This document shows positions 52,844 to 62,692 of a stretch of DNA of 64,000 nt, in pieces. The notes beneath the pieces are model-generated. The model ran no database searches. It worked only from the letters and a program-made list of their open reading frames with translations, and was not told where the DNA came from. Origin of the DNA: Anaerobacillus alkalidiazotrophicus. Its GTDB lineage: Bacteria > Bacillota > Bacilli > Bacillales_H > Anaerobacillaceae. Location: assembly GCF_001866055.1 (NCBI RefSeq), contig NZ_MLQS01000031.1, positions 1 through 64,000 on the forward strand, read 5' to 3'. The position numbers and the translations under genes are program-made. Within the stretch, counting starts at the first letter, position 1. Every line of letters begins with the position of its first letter.

Positions 52844-55054
52844 TTGGCTGTAAGTAAATTAAATAAAATGAACGTTCGAGCAGTGGTAGTTTTAATTGTT
52901 TTTTTATTGATCTTTTCTGTTATGGTTACAAGGGTCGGATATATACAAATGAAAAAAGCAGTAAATGGGCATGAGCTCGAAGCTATAGCGGAAGATCGAT
53001 GGACAAGGAAACAAACTATTGAGGGTAAACGGGGTACAATCTATGATCGGTTTGGGGGTGCGCTCGCTGAAGAAATCCCATCCTATACAATCGAAGCAAT
53101 TTTAGATGTGAATTCAAGAAATCGTGTTGAAGACCCACGGATGACAGCTGAAAAGTTGGCTCCGATTGTAGATAGACCTGTTGTAGAATTAGAGCGACTA
53201 TTATCTCAAGAAGGGCGTTTTCAAGTAGAGCTTGGTCCTGGGACTAAAAATATAAGTTTAGAGAAAAAAAGAGAAATAGAGAACCTGAATTTACAAGGTA
53301 TTAATTTTAGAAAAGAGCCACGTCGGTATTATCCGAGCCAAACATTTGCTTCGCATGTAATTGGCTACACTGAGAGGGATATGTCTAAGGCTAGAATGGG
53401 TTTAGAAAGTAGTCTAAATAATTATTTAGTAAAAGAAGACGGATTTATTCAGTACTTAAGTGATCGTAAAGGGATTAAACTACCAAATATTGATGAAATA
53501 ATCGAATTACCGAAGAATGGGTTTGATATATATTTAACACTCGACTCTAATATCCAAATGGCCTTAGAACAAGTGATGTCTCAAGTTGAAGAACAATATG
53601 ATCCAGAAAGGATAATGGCTGTAGTTGCAGATCCTAAGACTGGTGAAATTCTTGCTATGAGTAATCGTCCAAGTTTTAATCCGAATTTTTACGAAGAAAT
53701 TACAAATTACACAAATTATACGGTTTCTTCTAGATTTGAGCCTGGCTCGACAATGAAAATTTTCACATTAGCTGCAGCAATTGAAGAAGGGGTTTATGAA
53801 GGTGATGAATATTATCAGTCAGGTAGTTATCAGATTGGTGGTAGAAGAGTACGTGACCATAACCAAGGAATGGGATGGGGGCAAATTCAGTTTGATGAAG
53901 GCTTCCAACGTTCATCTAACGTAGCCTATTCAATACTCGCGTTAGAAAAATTAGGGCCAGATCGACTTTTTCATTACATTAATGAATTTGGATTCCGTAA
54001 TACTACCGGAATTGACCTGCCAAATGAAGTAAATAGTCTCATTGCAGATTCTTATTTGATTGATGCTGCAACCACAGCTTTTGGTCAAGGGACAGCTATT
54101 ACACCTATTCAACAAATTCAAGCAGTAACTGCTATTGCTAATGGTGGGAAAATGATGAAACCTTTCGTTATAGATAGAATTATTGATCCAAATACAGGCG
54201 AGGTTATTGAAAGTACTGAGCCTGAAATAGTAGGTGAACCTATTTCAAGTACAACGGCAACTCAAGTACTTGAATTAATGGAATCTGTTGTAGATTCTCC
54301 AGCAGGTACAGGTAAACCATACTACATAGAGGGGTTTGAGATAGCAGGGAAAACAGGCACAGCAGAAATTCCTAATCCTAATGGTGGAGGCTATTTAAGT
54401 GGGCATGGACAATATATTTATTCTTTTCTGGGGGTAGCACCTAAATCAGATCCTCAATTGATCGTATATGTAGCAGTTGACCGTCCTAAATTAGACCTAC
54501 ATGAGCCGGGAGCGGCTCCAGTATCGCAAATTTTCACAACTATAATGAAACATAGTTTGCAGTACCTAAATATATCTCCTAGTGCTACCGTTAGTCAAGA
54601 TGATCTCGTTGAGGAAGGTGTCCTTACTAAGAGTTATGTAGGTGAAAGTATCGAAAGTGCAAAGGCGTACTTTCGTGAAATTGGAGTAGAGGCAATTGTG
54701 CTAGGATCAGGTGATAAGGTTGAAGAACAACTGCCGATTGGCAGTACTATGCTTATCCCTGGTGAAAAGGTAATGATTGCTACTGATAGTAACACTTATA
54801 ATATGCCCAATATTAAAGGCTGGTCTCTACGCGATGTAATGAAATTAGCAACCATTTTAGAATTAAATGCGAACTTTATTGGGTCTGGTTTTGTTACGAA
54901 ACAAAGTATTCCTAGTAATCAAACTGTTGAAAAAGGTGATTACATTGCTATTGAACTTGCGTTACCAAATGGAGTTACTGAAGATGTATTTTTCCATGAG
55001 GAAGTTGAACCTGAAAAAATAGAGGGGACTGAAGAGGTAGTTCAAATAGATTAG
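52844..55054 (+). CDS. pbpB: penicillin-binding protein 2B (PbpB)
   Basis: Class B transpeptidase that cross-links septal peptidoglycan during vegetative division. 736 residues. N-terminal membrane helix (about 13-32), PBP-dimerisation domain (about 55-225: ERSKGxIYDR-like GKRGTIYDRFGG), transpeptidase domain with the three active-site motifs GSTMK (SxxK), SSN (SxN, in QRSSNVAYS) and KTGT, then two C-terminal PASTA domains (about 590-645 and 650-715). TTG 52844 is six bases after AAAGGTG; GTG 52835 and ATG 52838 lie in or against that site. It precedes spoVD, as in B. subtilis. Confidence 0.95.
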   Translation: MAVSKLNKMNVRAVVVLIVFLLIFSVMVTRVGYIQMKKAVNGHELEAIAEDRWTRKQTIEGKRGTIYDRFGGALAEEIPSYTIEAILDVNSRNRVEDPRMTAEKLAPIVDRPVVELERLLSQEGRFQVELGPGTKNISLEKKREIENLNLQGINFRKEPRRYYPSQTFASHVIGYTERDMSKARMGLESSLNNYLVKEDGFIQYLSDRKGIKLPNIDEIIELPKNGFDIYLTLDSNIQMALEQVMSQVEEQYDPERIMAVVADPKTGEILAMSNRPSFNPNFYEEITNYTNYTVSSRFEPGSTMKIFTLAAAIEEGVYEGDEYYQSGSYQIGGRRVRDHNQGMGWGQIQFDEGFQRSSNVAYSILALEKLGPDRLFHYINEFGFRNTTGIDLPNEVNSLIADSYLIDAATTAFGQGTAITPIQQIQAVTAIANGGKMMKPFVIDRIIDPNTGEVIESTEPEIVGEPISSTTATQVLELMESVVDSPAGTGKPYYIEGFEIAGKTGTAEIPNPNGGGYLSGHGQYIYSFLGVAPKSDPQLIVYVAVDRPKLDLHEPGAAPVSQIFTTIMKHSLQYLNISPSATVSQDDLVEEGVLTKSYVGESIESAKAYFREIGVEAIVLGSGDKVEEQLPIGSTMLIPGEKVMIATDSNTYNMPNIKGWSLRDVMKLATILELNANFIGSGFVTKQSIPSNQTVEKGDYIAIELALPNGVTEDVFFHEEVEPEKIEGTEEVVQID

Positions 55055-55064
55055 TGAGATAAAG

Positions 55065-55093
55065 GTCTAATTATTGACGTACAAGCATACATT
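55065..55093 (+). promoter_or_regulatory. candidate sigma-E promoter of spoVD
   Basis: A perfect sigma-E -10 box CATACATT at 55086-55093 is preceded at 13 bases by TCTAATT, a 5-of-7 match to the -35. It lies about 42 bases before the spoVD start. spoVD is a sigma-E gene in B. subtilis. Confidence 0.55.
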
Positions 55094-55134
55094 GAAACAA
55101 GCCTACAAATGTGACCTATAAGGGGGATGTAGTT

Positions 55135-57069
55135 GTGCGTGTTTCAAATGTTACTGTACGGAGACGATTAGTTTTCGTTTTGACTTTCGGTTTACTATTC
55201 TTTTTAGTAATTGTCATCAGACTCGGTTATGTGCAGTTTGCTTTAGGGAATGAATTAACAGATCGTGCAGAGGATTCGTGGAGTAGAAATATTCCTTTTG
55301 AAGCGGAGCGTGGAGAAATTTTAGATCGGAATGGCGTGCCCTTAGCGACTAATGTAAGTGCACCGTCAGTATTAATCGTACCAAGGCAAATAAAAAATGC
55401 GGTTGAAGATTCTGAAAAGTTAGCAAATGTTTTAAGGATGGATCAAAAAAAGATTTATAGTTTGTTAACAAAAAAAGAATCCATCGTTAGAATAAACCCT
55501 GAAGGTAGAAAGATTAGCAATGAACTAGCTAGCGAAGTTAGGAAGTTAGGGATACCAGGGGTTTATATAGCTGAAGATAACAAACGACACTATCCATTTG
55601 GAAATTACCTATCTCATGTACTTGGTTTTGCGGGAATTGACAATCAAGGCTTAACTGGAATTGAATTATATTACGATGAAAAACTAAGTGGTCAAAAAGG
55701 CTACGTCTCATTTTTTTCTGACGCTAAAGGTAGGAGAATGCCGAATCTAGCTGATGAATATCAAGAACCTGTTGATGGTTTAAACTTAAGATTAACAGTC
55801 GATACAAATGTACAAACCATTATTGAGAGGGAACTTGATATAGCTGAAGCTATTTACAATCCGGATGGGGCGATTGCTATTGCTATGAATCCAAATACTG
55901 GAGAGATCTTAGGGATGTCAAGTAGGCCTGATTATGACCCGGAAAATTTCCGCAATGTTCCTCCAGAAATATATAACCAAAACAAACCTGTATGGATGCA
56001 ATATGAACCAGGATCAACCTTTAAAATTATTACCCTTGCTGCGGCACTTGAAGAAGGGGAGGTTGATTTATTGGAAGATTCATTTAATGATCCCGGGTTT
56101 ATTGAAGTATCTGGTCACAGGTTACGTTGTTGGAAAAAAGGGGGGCATGGACATCAAACTTTCTTAGAAGTCGTACAGAATTCCTGTAACCCAGGATTTG
56201 TAGTTTTAGGGGAACGATTGGGTAAAGATCGGCTTTTTGATTATATAGAAAGCTTCGGTTTCGGGGAAAAGACAGGTATAGACCTTCAAGGAGAGGCGAA
56301 GGGAATTCTCTTTAACAGGGACCGAGTTGGACCGTTGGAACAAGCTACTACCGCCTTTGGTCAAGGGGTTTCTGTTACACCTTTACAGCAAGTTGCTGCA
56401 GTTTCTGCGGCAATAAATGGTGGGTATTTATATACACCATTTATTGCTAAAGAGTGGATTGATCCAGTTACTGGTGTGGCTTTAGATGTAACTGAACCAA
56501 CAATTAAACGAAGGGTCATTTCTGATGAAACAAGCAAACAAGTTCGTTATGCACTCGAACATGTTGTGGCAAAAGGGACAGGAAAAGGTGCGTTTGTGGA
56601 TGGTTATCGTGTTGGTGGAAAAACTGGAACAGCTCAAAAAGCCCAAGGTGGTCGTTATTTAGAGAATAATCATATTGTTTCATTTATCGGTTTTGCTCCA
56701 GCAGATGATCCGCAAATTGTTGTTTATGTAGCTATTGATAATCCAAAGGGCACTGTTCAGTTTGGTGGAGTTGTTGCGGCACCAATTGTTGGGAAGGTTA
56801 TCGGAGACAGTTTAAGAGCGATGGACGTAGAAAAAAGACAGGATCAAATTGAAAAAGAACGTCTATGGACCGATGAGCCATTAATTGAGGTTCCGGATCT
56901 AGTTGGGAGAACGAGGCAAGATATCAATGCAGCCTATTACGAATTAAGGTTAGATGTAAGCGGAGAAGGAGATATGGTATTAGCACAGTCACCTGATCCA
57001 GGTATAAAGGTTAAACAATACTCCACAATACGAATTTTATTAGGTGACAAAACAGGAAGTGAAGATTAA
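55135..57069 (+). CDS. spoVD: sporulation-specific penicillin-binding protein SpoVD
   Basis: Class B transpeptidase for spore cortex peptidoglycan, working with SpoVE in the mother cell; its cysteine-containing active site is redox-controlled in B. subtilis. 644 residues. Membrane helix (about 11-30), dimerisation domain (RGEILDRNGVPLATN), transpeptidase motifs GSTFK, SCN and KTGT, and one C-terminal PASTA domain (about 585-642: IEVPDLVGRTRQDINAAYYEL). The SCN cysteine and Cys in RCWKKGGHG are both kept. GTG 55135 is eight bases after AAGGGGG. Confidence 0.96.
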   Translation: MRVSNVTVRRRLVFVLTFGLLFFLVIVIRLGYVQFALGNELTDRAEDSWSRNIPFEAERGEILDRNGVPLATNVSAPSVLIVPRQIKNAVEDSEKLANVLRMDQKKIYSLLTKKESIVRINPEGRKISNELASEVRKLGIPGVYIAEDNKRHYPFGNYLSHVLGFAGIDNQGLTGIELYYDEKLSGQKGYVSFFSDAKGRRMPNLADEYQEPVDGLNLRLTVDTNVQTIIERELDIAEAIYNPDGAIAIAMNPNTGEILGMSSRPDYDPENFRNVPPEIYNQNKPVWMQYEPGSTFKIITLAAALEEGEVDLLEDSFNDPGFIEVSGHRLRCWKKGGHGHQTFLEVVQNSCNPGFVVLGERLGKDRLFDYIESFGFGEKTGIDLQGEAKGILFNRDRVGPLEQATTAFGQGVSVTPLQQVAAVSAAINGGYLYTPFIAKEWIDPVTGVALDVTEPTIKRRVISDETSKQVRYALEHVVAKGTGKGAFVDGYRVGGKTGTAQKAQGGRYLENNHIVSFIGFAPADDPQIVVYVAIDNPKGTVQFGGVVAAPIVGKVIGDSLRAMDVEKRQDQIEKERLWTDEPLIEVPDLVGRTRQDINAAYYELRLDVSGEGDMVLAQSPDPGIKVKQYSTIRILLGDKTGSED

Positions 57070-57086
57070 AATAAATCTATGTGTTT

Positions 57087-57243
57087 ATTTATCCTCCACT
57101 TTAGGCCAGTAAGACACCTACTTCAAAACGTAAGGTAATCGAAAAGTTTAGGTGGGAGATTAACTGCCCATAAAGGTCGGATAAGTTAAACTAACAATCA
57201 GTGGGGATGAAGGAAAACTCTCATCAATAGAAGTACAGCTTTA
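57087..57243 (+). repeat. A-B-C repeat, A-C form lacking B
   Basis: TTTATCCTCCACTTTAGGCC ... AGTTTAGGTGGGAGATTAAC ... TAAAGGTCGGATAAGTTAAA leads straight into module C (CTAACAATCAGTGGGG ... TCATCAATAGAAGTACAGC). It is inserted between spoVD and murE. Confidence 0.85.
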
Positions 57244-57254
57244 TGATGATAATC

Positions 57255-57299
57255 AAAAGAGGATGGCTGGTAATGAATTTTACGTTTGCATCCTCTTTA
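57255..57299 (+). terminator. hairpin between spoVD and murE
   Basis: Stem AAAGAGGATG/CATCCTCTTT with a 23-base loop, followed by A-rich rather than T-rich DNA beyond the stem. Possible weak terminator. Confidence 0.45.
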
Positions 57300-57310
57300 A
57301 AAGAAGTTGA

Positions 57311-57352
57311 ATGTTGCATCGTTTATTTTTATAAAAATAAACGATGCAACAT
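57311..57352. repeat. 42-bp perfect palindrome before murE
   Basis: Both 21-base halves are exactly complementary, starting ATGTTGCATCGTTTATTTTT and mirrored around AT. No loop and no T-run. It ends 74 bases before murE. It may be a binding site or transcript-folding element. Confidence 0.9.
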
Positions 57353-57425
57353 CCAAATTGGAAGTTTAAAAATTAGTTTTATATGCTACGCTAGGTAGTA
57401 AGTAAACGAATGAGAGGGAATTAAA

Positions 57426-58907
57426 ATGATGAATCTAGATGATCTTATTAGCTGTTTGTATCAATATGAAAAAAACAGTTCACTAAATCCAGTTATCAAA
57501 TCAGTAGAGATGGACTCCCGACAAGTAAAAAGCGGTAGTCTATTTATTTGTATTGATGGATATACAGTTGACGGACATGATTTTGCTAAGCGATCTGTTG
57601 AAAATGGGGCGGTTGCGATTCTAGCCGAGAAGCCACTAGATGTAGATGTGCCAGTAGTACTAGTTAAAGATACAAAGCGTGCAATGGCTATTATTTCAAA
57701 TGTGTTTTATGATCATCCAACTAGAAAAATGTCATTAATTGGAGTGACAGGAACAAATGGTAAAACTACGACCACACATTTAATTGAGAAAATATTAAGG
57801 GATGCAAGTATTACAACAGGTCTTATAGGGACGATGTACATGAAAATAGCTGATGAAACGATTGAAACCAAAAATACAACCCCTGAATCTATTTCATTAC
57901 AACAAACCTTTAGAAAAATGGTCGATCATGGTGTACAATCTGCTGTTATGGAAGTTTCAAGCCATGCCCTTCATCTTGGTAGAGTGAGGGGATGTGACTT
58001 TAATATTGCAGTATTTACAAATCTTTCACAAGACCATCTTGATTATCATAAAACAATGGAAGCTTACCGAAATGCGAAAGGGTTATTGTTTGCTCAATTA
58101 GGTAATACATATTTGAACAAAGAAAGAAAAATTGCAGTTCTCAATATCGATGATCCTGCATCAAGTGAATACGAAAAGATGACTGCAGCCGAAATCGTTA
58201 CGTACGGTATTGATCAAGAATGCGATGTACGCGCATCAAATATTAAAATAACTTCTCAAGGAACTTCTTTTGACGTCAATGCTTTTGGAAAAGAAGCTAC
58301 AGTACAGTTGAAAATGATTGGTAAGTTTAGTGTATATAACGCTTTGGCAGCAATGGCGGCATGTCTAGTAGATGGTATTCCTATTCAATCAATTATTAAT
58401 TCATTAGAGACAGTGCAAGGAGTGTCTGGACGATTTGAACCAGTTGATGGCGGACAACCTTTTACAGTTATTGTTGATTATGCACATACTCCAGACAGTT
58501 TAGACAATGTATTAAAAACAGTGAAGGAATTTGCTTCAGGAGACATTTGTGTCGTAGTTGGCTGTGGGGGGGATAGAGATAAAACAAAGCGTCCATTAAT
58601 GGCAAAAATTGCTAGTGAGTTAGCTGATAGTGTAGTATTGACGTCTGATAACCCTAGAAGCGAAGATCCGCATCAAATTTTGAAAGATATGGAAGTTGGT
58701 TTAACTGAACATAGTTTAAATAATACTATTGTTGATCGAAAACAAGCGATAATACACGCAATAAAAAATGCTAAAGAAAATGACGTTATTATTATTGCAG
58801 GTAAAGGTCATGAAACATATCAAACAATTGGAAATGAAACCATCTACTTTGATGATCGTCTTATTGCCAAAGAGGCTGTTAAGGAGCTGTTAAATAATGA
58901 GTTTTAA
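57426..58907 (+). CDS. murE: UDP-MurNAc-tripeptide synthetase (meso-DAP adding) MurE
   Basis: Adds meso-diaminopimelate to UDP-MurNAc-L-Ala-D-Glu in the cytoplasm. 493 residues in the three-domain Mur ligase fold. ATP-binding [15 protein letters not shown] (near 110), the second-domain [11 protein letters not shown] and [10 protein letters not shown], and the third-domain [14 protein letters not shown]. The DNPRSEDP motif is the marker for meso-DAP as the added amino acid, in contrast to lysine enzymes. ATG 57426 (or 57429) follows GAGAGGGA. The stop overlaps the murF start by 11 bases. Confidence 0.97.
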   Translation: MMNLDDLISCLYQYEKNSSLNPVIKSVEMDSRQVKSGSLFICIDGYTVDGHDFAKRSVENGAVAILAEKPLDVDVPVVLVKDTKRAMAIISNVFYDHPTRKMSLIGVTGTNGKTTTTHLIEKILRDASITTGLIGTMYMKIADETIETKNTTPESISLQQTFRKMVDHGVQSAVMEVSSHALHLGRVRGCDFNIAVFTNLSQDHLDYHKTMEAYRNAKGLLFAQLGNTYLNKERKIAVLNIDDPASSEYEKMTAAEIVTYGIDQECDVRASNIKITSQGTSFDVNAFGKEATVQLKMIGKFSVYNALAAMAACLVDGIPIQSIINSLETVQGVSGRFEPVDGGQPFTVIVDYAHTPDSLDNVLKTVKEFASGDICVVVGCGGDRDKTKRPLMAKIASELADSVVLTSDNPRSEDPHQILKDMEVGLTEHSLNNTIVDRKQAIIHAIKNAKENDVIIIAGKGHETYQTIGNETIYFDDRLIAKEAVKELLNNEF

Positions 58908-60261
58908 AATAAATATGCTAAAAGGAATTTCCTCTAATTTTAGAGGGGAAATTAACGACGAAACAATGATTGAGGCTGTATTTATCGATAGCCGAAACAA
59001 AGTACAAAATGGGCTGTTTATTCCAATTATCGGTGAACGTTTTGACGGGCATGATTTTCTATTTGGAGCTATCGAAAGCGGAGCGGTTGCTACATTATGG
59101 AATGAGAGTAAACCACTTCCAGAAGGTCTTGAGGCTGAATTTCCGGTAATTTATGTCAAAGATACCCTACTAGCTCTACAAAATTTGTCTAAAAATTACT
59201 TACAAAAGGTTAGTCCTAAAGTCATTGGTGTTACAGGTAGTAATGGAAAAACGACGGTGAAAGATTTACTTGAAGCAGTTCTTTGCACTACCTATAGGAC
59301 TCATAAAACACAAGGGAATTTTAATAATCATATAGGGCTTCCTTTAACGATTCTAGCGATGCCTAATGATTGTGAGGTCGCAATTCTTGAAATGGGAATG
59401 AATCATTTTGGGGAGATTTCTCTATTAAGTAATATTGCTCAACCAGATATTGTAATTATTACGAATATTGGTGAATCGCATATCGAGCAATTAGGTAGTA
59501 GAGACGGAATTGCTCAAGCTAAGTTTGAGATTATTCATGGATTAAAAGAAAATGGTGTTTTAATATATGATGGAGACGAACCACTTTTGAATAGTCATCA
59601 CGTTGATTTAAATAAAATAGAGTGTGGTTATAATGATACTAACGATTATATAATTACAAACCTAGAACAAACTGCCAACGGTTCAAAATTTTCTTTAAAT
59701 AACAAATATGACTTTGTTCTTCCGCTTTTAGGGAAGCATAATGTAAAAAATTCAACATATTCAATAGCTGTAGGAAAATATTTAGGACTAAGTGAACATA
59801 CAATACAATTAGGGTTAAATAATTGTATCTTAACTAGTATGAGAATGGAAAAAAAGCAAGGAATCAATGGATCTATCATAATAAATGATGCATATAATTC
59901 AAGTCCTACCTCTATGAAGGCAGCAATTGAAACTGTTAAAGATTTAGGAGATTTTGATCAACGAATTCTTGTACTTGGTGATATGTATGAACTCGGAATA
60001 GATGAACGAAACCTACATCGTTCTGTTTGTGAAAGTATAACTTCACCGATCACTCATCTTTTTACGGTTGGTGAAAAAGGAAATTGGATCAGTGAAGCGT
60101 TGTTAGAAAGAAACACTGATAACATTGTAATAAGGTCATTTGAATCAAAAGAAGAAGTACTTGAAAATCTTAAAAATATAGTAAATGATAGCAGTATCGT
60201 CCTTATTAAAGCTTCTCGAGGTATGAAGCTTGAAACGATTGCTACATCCCTATATATGTAG
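58897..60261 (+). CDS. murF: UDP-MurNAc-pentapeptide synthetase MurF
   Basis: Adds D-Ala-D-Ala to UDP-MurNAc-tripeptide. 454 residues, the same Mur ligase fold: [16 protein letters not shown] in the N-domain, [15 protein letters not shown] as P-loop (near 110), [28 protein letters not shown] and [19 protein letters not shown] lies inside the end of murE after AAGGAG. All family blocks are present; 17 bases to mraY. In B. subtilis murF lies elsewhere (with ddl), so finding it between murE and mraY here is a local difference and matches the order in many other bacteria. Confidence 0.96.
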   Translation: MSFKINMLKGISSNFRGEINDETMIEAVFIDSRNKVQNGLFIPIIGERFDGHDFLFGAIESGAVATLWNESKPLPEGLEAEFPVIYVKDTLLALQNLSKNYLQKVSPKVIGVTGSNGKTTVKDLLEAVLCTTYRTHKTQGNFNNHIGLPLTILAMPNDCEVAILEMGMNHFGEISLLSNIAQPDIVIITNIGESHIEQLGSRDGIAQAKFEIIHGLKENGVLIYDGDEPLLNSHHVDLNKIECGYNDTNDYIITNLEQTANGSKFSLNNKYDFVLPLLGKHNVKNSTYSIAVGKYLGLSEHTIQLGLNNCILTSMRMEKKQGINGSIIINDAYNSSPTSMKAAIETVKDLGDFDQRILVLGDMYELGIDERNLHRSVCESITSPITHLFTVGEKGNWISEALLERNTDNIVIRSFESKEEVLENLKNIVNDSSIVLIKASRGMKLETIATSLYM

Positions 60262-60277
60262 GAAAGGGGGATAAAAA

Positions 60278-61255
60278 ATGCCAGCAGAAAAGTTATTATT
60301 TTTTACGTTAATTACTGCATTTTTAGTATCAGTCATATTATCACCAATTATTATTCCGTTTTTGCGACGATTAAAATTTGGTCAAAGTATTAGGGAAGAA
60401 GGGCCAAAATCGCACCAAAAAAAGAGTGGAACCCCTACAATGGGTGGTGTAATGATTTTAGGCGCAATTGCTATTGCAACTGTGTTTATGATTGGTCAAT
60501 TTTTAACTTTAACAGTTGAAGTCTATTTATTATTACTCGTTACTTTAGGATTTGGTCTATTAGGATTTTTAGATGATTTTATTAAAGTAGTGTTAAAACG
60601 TAATTTAGGTTTAACATCAAAACAAAAGCTTCTTGGGCAATTAATAATTGCTACAATCTTTTATATAGTCATTAAGAAATTAGAGTTCTCTACTATTATA
60701 AATGTACCTGGGACAGATTTAGGGATTGACATTGGAATTTTATATTTACCGTTAATCATTATTATGTTGGTCGGCGCATCAAATGCAGTCAATTTAACAG
60801 ATGGATTAGACGGTTTGTTAGCGGGAACGGCAGCAATTGCATTTGGTGCTTATGCAGTAATTGCTTTTAACGCTGAACAAATGGACATTGCTATGTTTTG
60901 CGCAGCTGTTGTTGGGGGTGTTCTAGGTTTTTTAGTTTTTAACGCACATCCAGCCAAAGTATTTATGGGAGATACAGGTTCACTTGCATTAGGGGGAGCC
61001 ATTGCAGCTGTTGCTATTTTAACAAAAATGGAAATTTTACTTGTTATTATTGGCGGTGTATTTGTTATTGAAACTTTATCAGTTATTATTCAAGTAATTT
61101 CTTTTAAGACTAGGGGCAAACGTATCTTTAAAATGAGCCCTCTACATCATCACTACGAATTATCGGGTTGGACTGAATGGCGTGTCGTAGTAACATTTTG
61201 GCTTGTGGGTCTAGTATTTGCTGTACTAGGAATTTATTTAGAGGTGTGGATTTAA
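60278..61255 (+). CDS. mraY: phospho-MurNAc-pentapeptide translocase MraY
   Basis: Transfers phospho-MurNAc-pentapeptide to undecaprenyl phosphate, forming lipid I at the inner face of the membrane. 325 residues with ten membrane helices. Visible signatures: [16 protein letters not shown] near the N-terminus, the aspartate pair [47 protein letters not shown] and the histidine-rich loop [16 protein letters not shown] follows AAAGGGGG. The stop is directly followed by the murD start. Confidence 0.98.
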   Translation: MPAEKLLFFTLITAFLVSVILSPIIIPFLRRLKFGQSIREEGPKSHQKKSGTPTMGGVMILGAIAIATVFMIGQFLTLTVEVYLLLLVTLGFGLLGFLDDFIKVVLKRNLGLTSKQKLLGQLIIATIFYIVIKKLEFSTIINVPGTDLGIDIGILYLPLIIIMLVGASNAVNLTDGLDGLLAGTAAIAFGAYAVIAFNAEQMDIAMFCAAVVGGVLGFLVFNAHPAKVFMGDTGSLALGGAIAAVAILTKMEILLVIIGGVFVIETLSVIIQVISFKTRGKRIFKMSPLHHHYELSGWTEWRVVVTFWLVGLVFAVLGIYLEVWI

Positions 61256-62611
61256 ATGAAAAATATACAATTTTACATTGGAAAAAAGGTGCTCGTTGTA
61301 GGTCTAGCTAAAAGTGGGGTTGCAGTTAGTAAACTTCTCCATAAACTGGGAGCTATAGTCGTTGTTAACGATCAAAAACCTATCGAAGAGAATGTTCAAG
61401 CACGTGAACTTCAAGAGTTAGGAGTTGAAGTAATATGTGGCGGACATCCTTTGGAACTACTAGATCAAGATTTTGACCTCGTCGTTAAAAATCCAGGGAT
61501 TCCATATACTAATCCTTTAATAAAAAAAGCGTTGGAAAAAGGGATAATCGTAATTACTGAACTAGAAATTGCTTCTATCATATCTGAAGCGGAAATGATC
61601 GCGATAACAGGTTCAAACGGAAAAACTACAACAACTACCCTAATCTCTGAAATGTTAAAAGAAAGTGAAAGAGAACCTTTACTAGCTGGTAATATAGGAA
61701 CTGTAGCTTGTGAGGTAGCTCAAGTTGCCACAAAAAAAAATATTCTTGTAACAGAGGTTTCGAGCTTTCAATTAATGGGTACTGAAAATTTCCATCCTAA
61801 AATTTCAGTATTCTTAAACTTGTTTGATTCACATCTAGATTATCACGGAACAAAACAAGCTTATGGCGAAGCGAAAGCGAAAATCTTTGCAAACTTAACA
61901 AAAGAAGACTACTACGTTATAAACGAAGATGACCCAAATGTAGTTAGGTTATCTGAAGGTGTAAATGGAAATAGAGTGACATTTTCGGTAAAAAAGAAAG
62001 TAGAAAACGGAGCTTATATCGAAAATAACACTATTTATTTTCAAAATGAAAAAATTATTTCTTTAGACAAAATCGTTCTTCCTGGAGCACATAATTTAGA
62101 AAATATATTAGCAGCCATTTGTGCTGCTAAACTTGCAGGGGCAAAAAATAATAGAATAGTTGAAGTTCTTTCAACATTTTCTGGAGTGAAGCACAGAACC
62201 CAATTTGTAACAGTTATTAATGAACGAAAATTTTATAATGACTCAAAGGCTACAAATATGTTTGCAACAAAGGTTGCTATTTCTGCTTTTAGTGATCCTG
62301 TAATTTTAATAGCGGGTGGGCTAGATCGTGGAAATGAATTTGATGATTTAATTCCTACACTTAAAAAAGTAAAAGGTGTAGTATTATATGGTGAAACGGC
62401 ACAAAAACTTGGGAATGCAGCCAAAAAAGCAGGGTTGACTTTCATTAAAACCGTCAATAATCTTAATGAAGCGGTGAATGAAGCGTACGATAGTTCAAGT
62501 AAGAACGATGTTATTTTATTATCTCCAGCATGTGCGAGTTGGGACCAGTTTAAAACATTTGAACAAAGAGGCGATACATTTATTGAGGCGGTACACAACT
62601 TAGGAAAATAA
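61256..62611 (+). CDS. murD: UDP-MurNAc-L-alanine:D-glutamate ligase MurD
   Basis: Adds D-glutamate to UDP-MurNAc-L-Ala. 451 residues. The N-terminal Rossmann-like domain is [21 protein letters not shown], the P-loop is [15 protein letters not shown] (near 120), then [38 protein letters not shown] and the C-terminal [15 protein letters not shown] with [25 protein letters not shown] immediately follows the mraY TAA with no gap; AGAGGTG inside the mraY end serves as ribosome binding site. Confidence 0.98.
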   Translation: MKNIQFYIGKKVLVVGLAKSGVAVSKLLHKLGAIVVVNDQKPIEENVQARELQELGVEVICGGHPLELLDQDFDLVVKNPGIPYTNPLIKKALEKGIIVITELEIASIISEAEMIAITGSNGKTTTTTLISEMLKESEREPLLAGNIGTVACEVAQVATKKNILVTEVSSFQLMGTENFHPKISVFLNLFDSHLDYHGTKQAYGEAKAKIFANLTKEDYYVINEDDPNVVRLSEGVNGNRVTFSVKKKVENGAYIENNTIYFQNEKIISLDKIVLPGAHNLENILAAICAAKLAGAKNNRIVEVLSTFSGVKHRTQFVTVINERKFYNDSKATNMFATKVAISAFSDPVILIAGGLDRGNEFDDLIPTLKKVKGVVLYGETAQKLGNAAKKAGLTFIKTVNNLNEAVNEAYDSSSKNDVILLSPACASWDQFKTFEQRGDTFIEAVHNLGK

Positions 62612-62615
62612 ATGG

Positions 62616-62643
62616 ACATGTTTTCTTTTCGAGTGCATACACA
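62616..62643 (+). promoter_or_regulatory. candidate sigma-E promoter of spoVE
   Basis: -10-like CATACACA (7 of 8 to CATACAnT) at 62636-62643 with ACATGTT 13 bases upstream. It is about 50 bases before spoVE, a sigma-E gene in B. subtilis. Similar spacing to the spoVD candidate. Confidence 0.4.
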
Positions 62644-62692
62644 TAGGTAATAGGGGCTTGCCCAAATTCAAGAATGAATGAGGTGTTCCACT

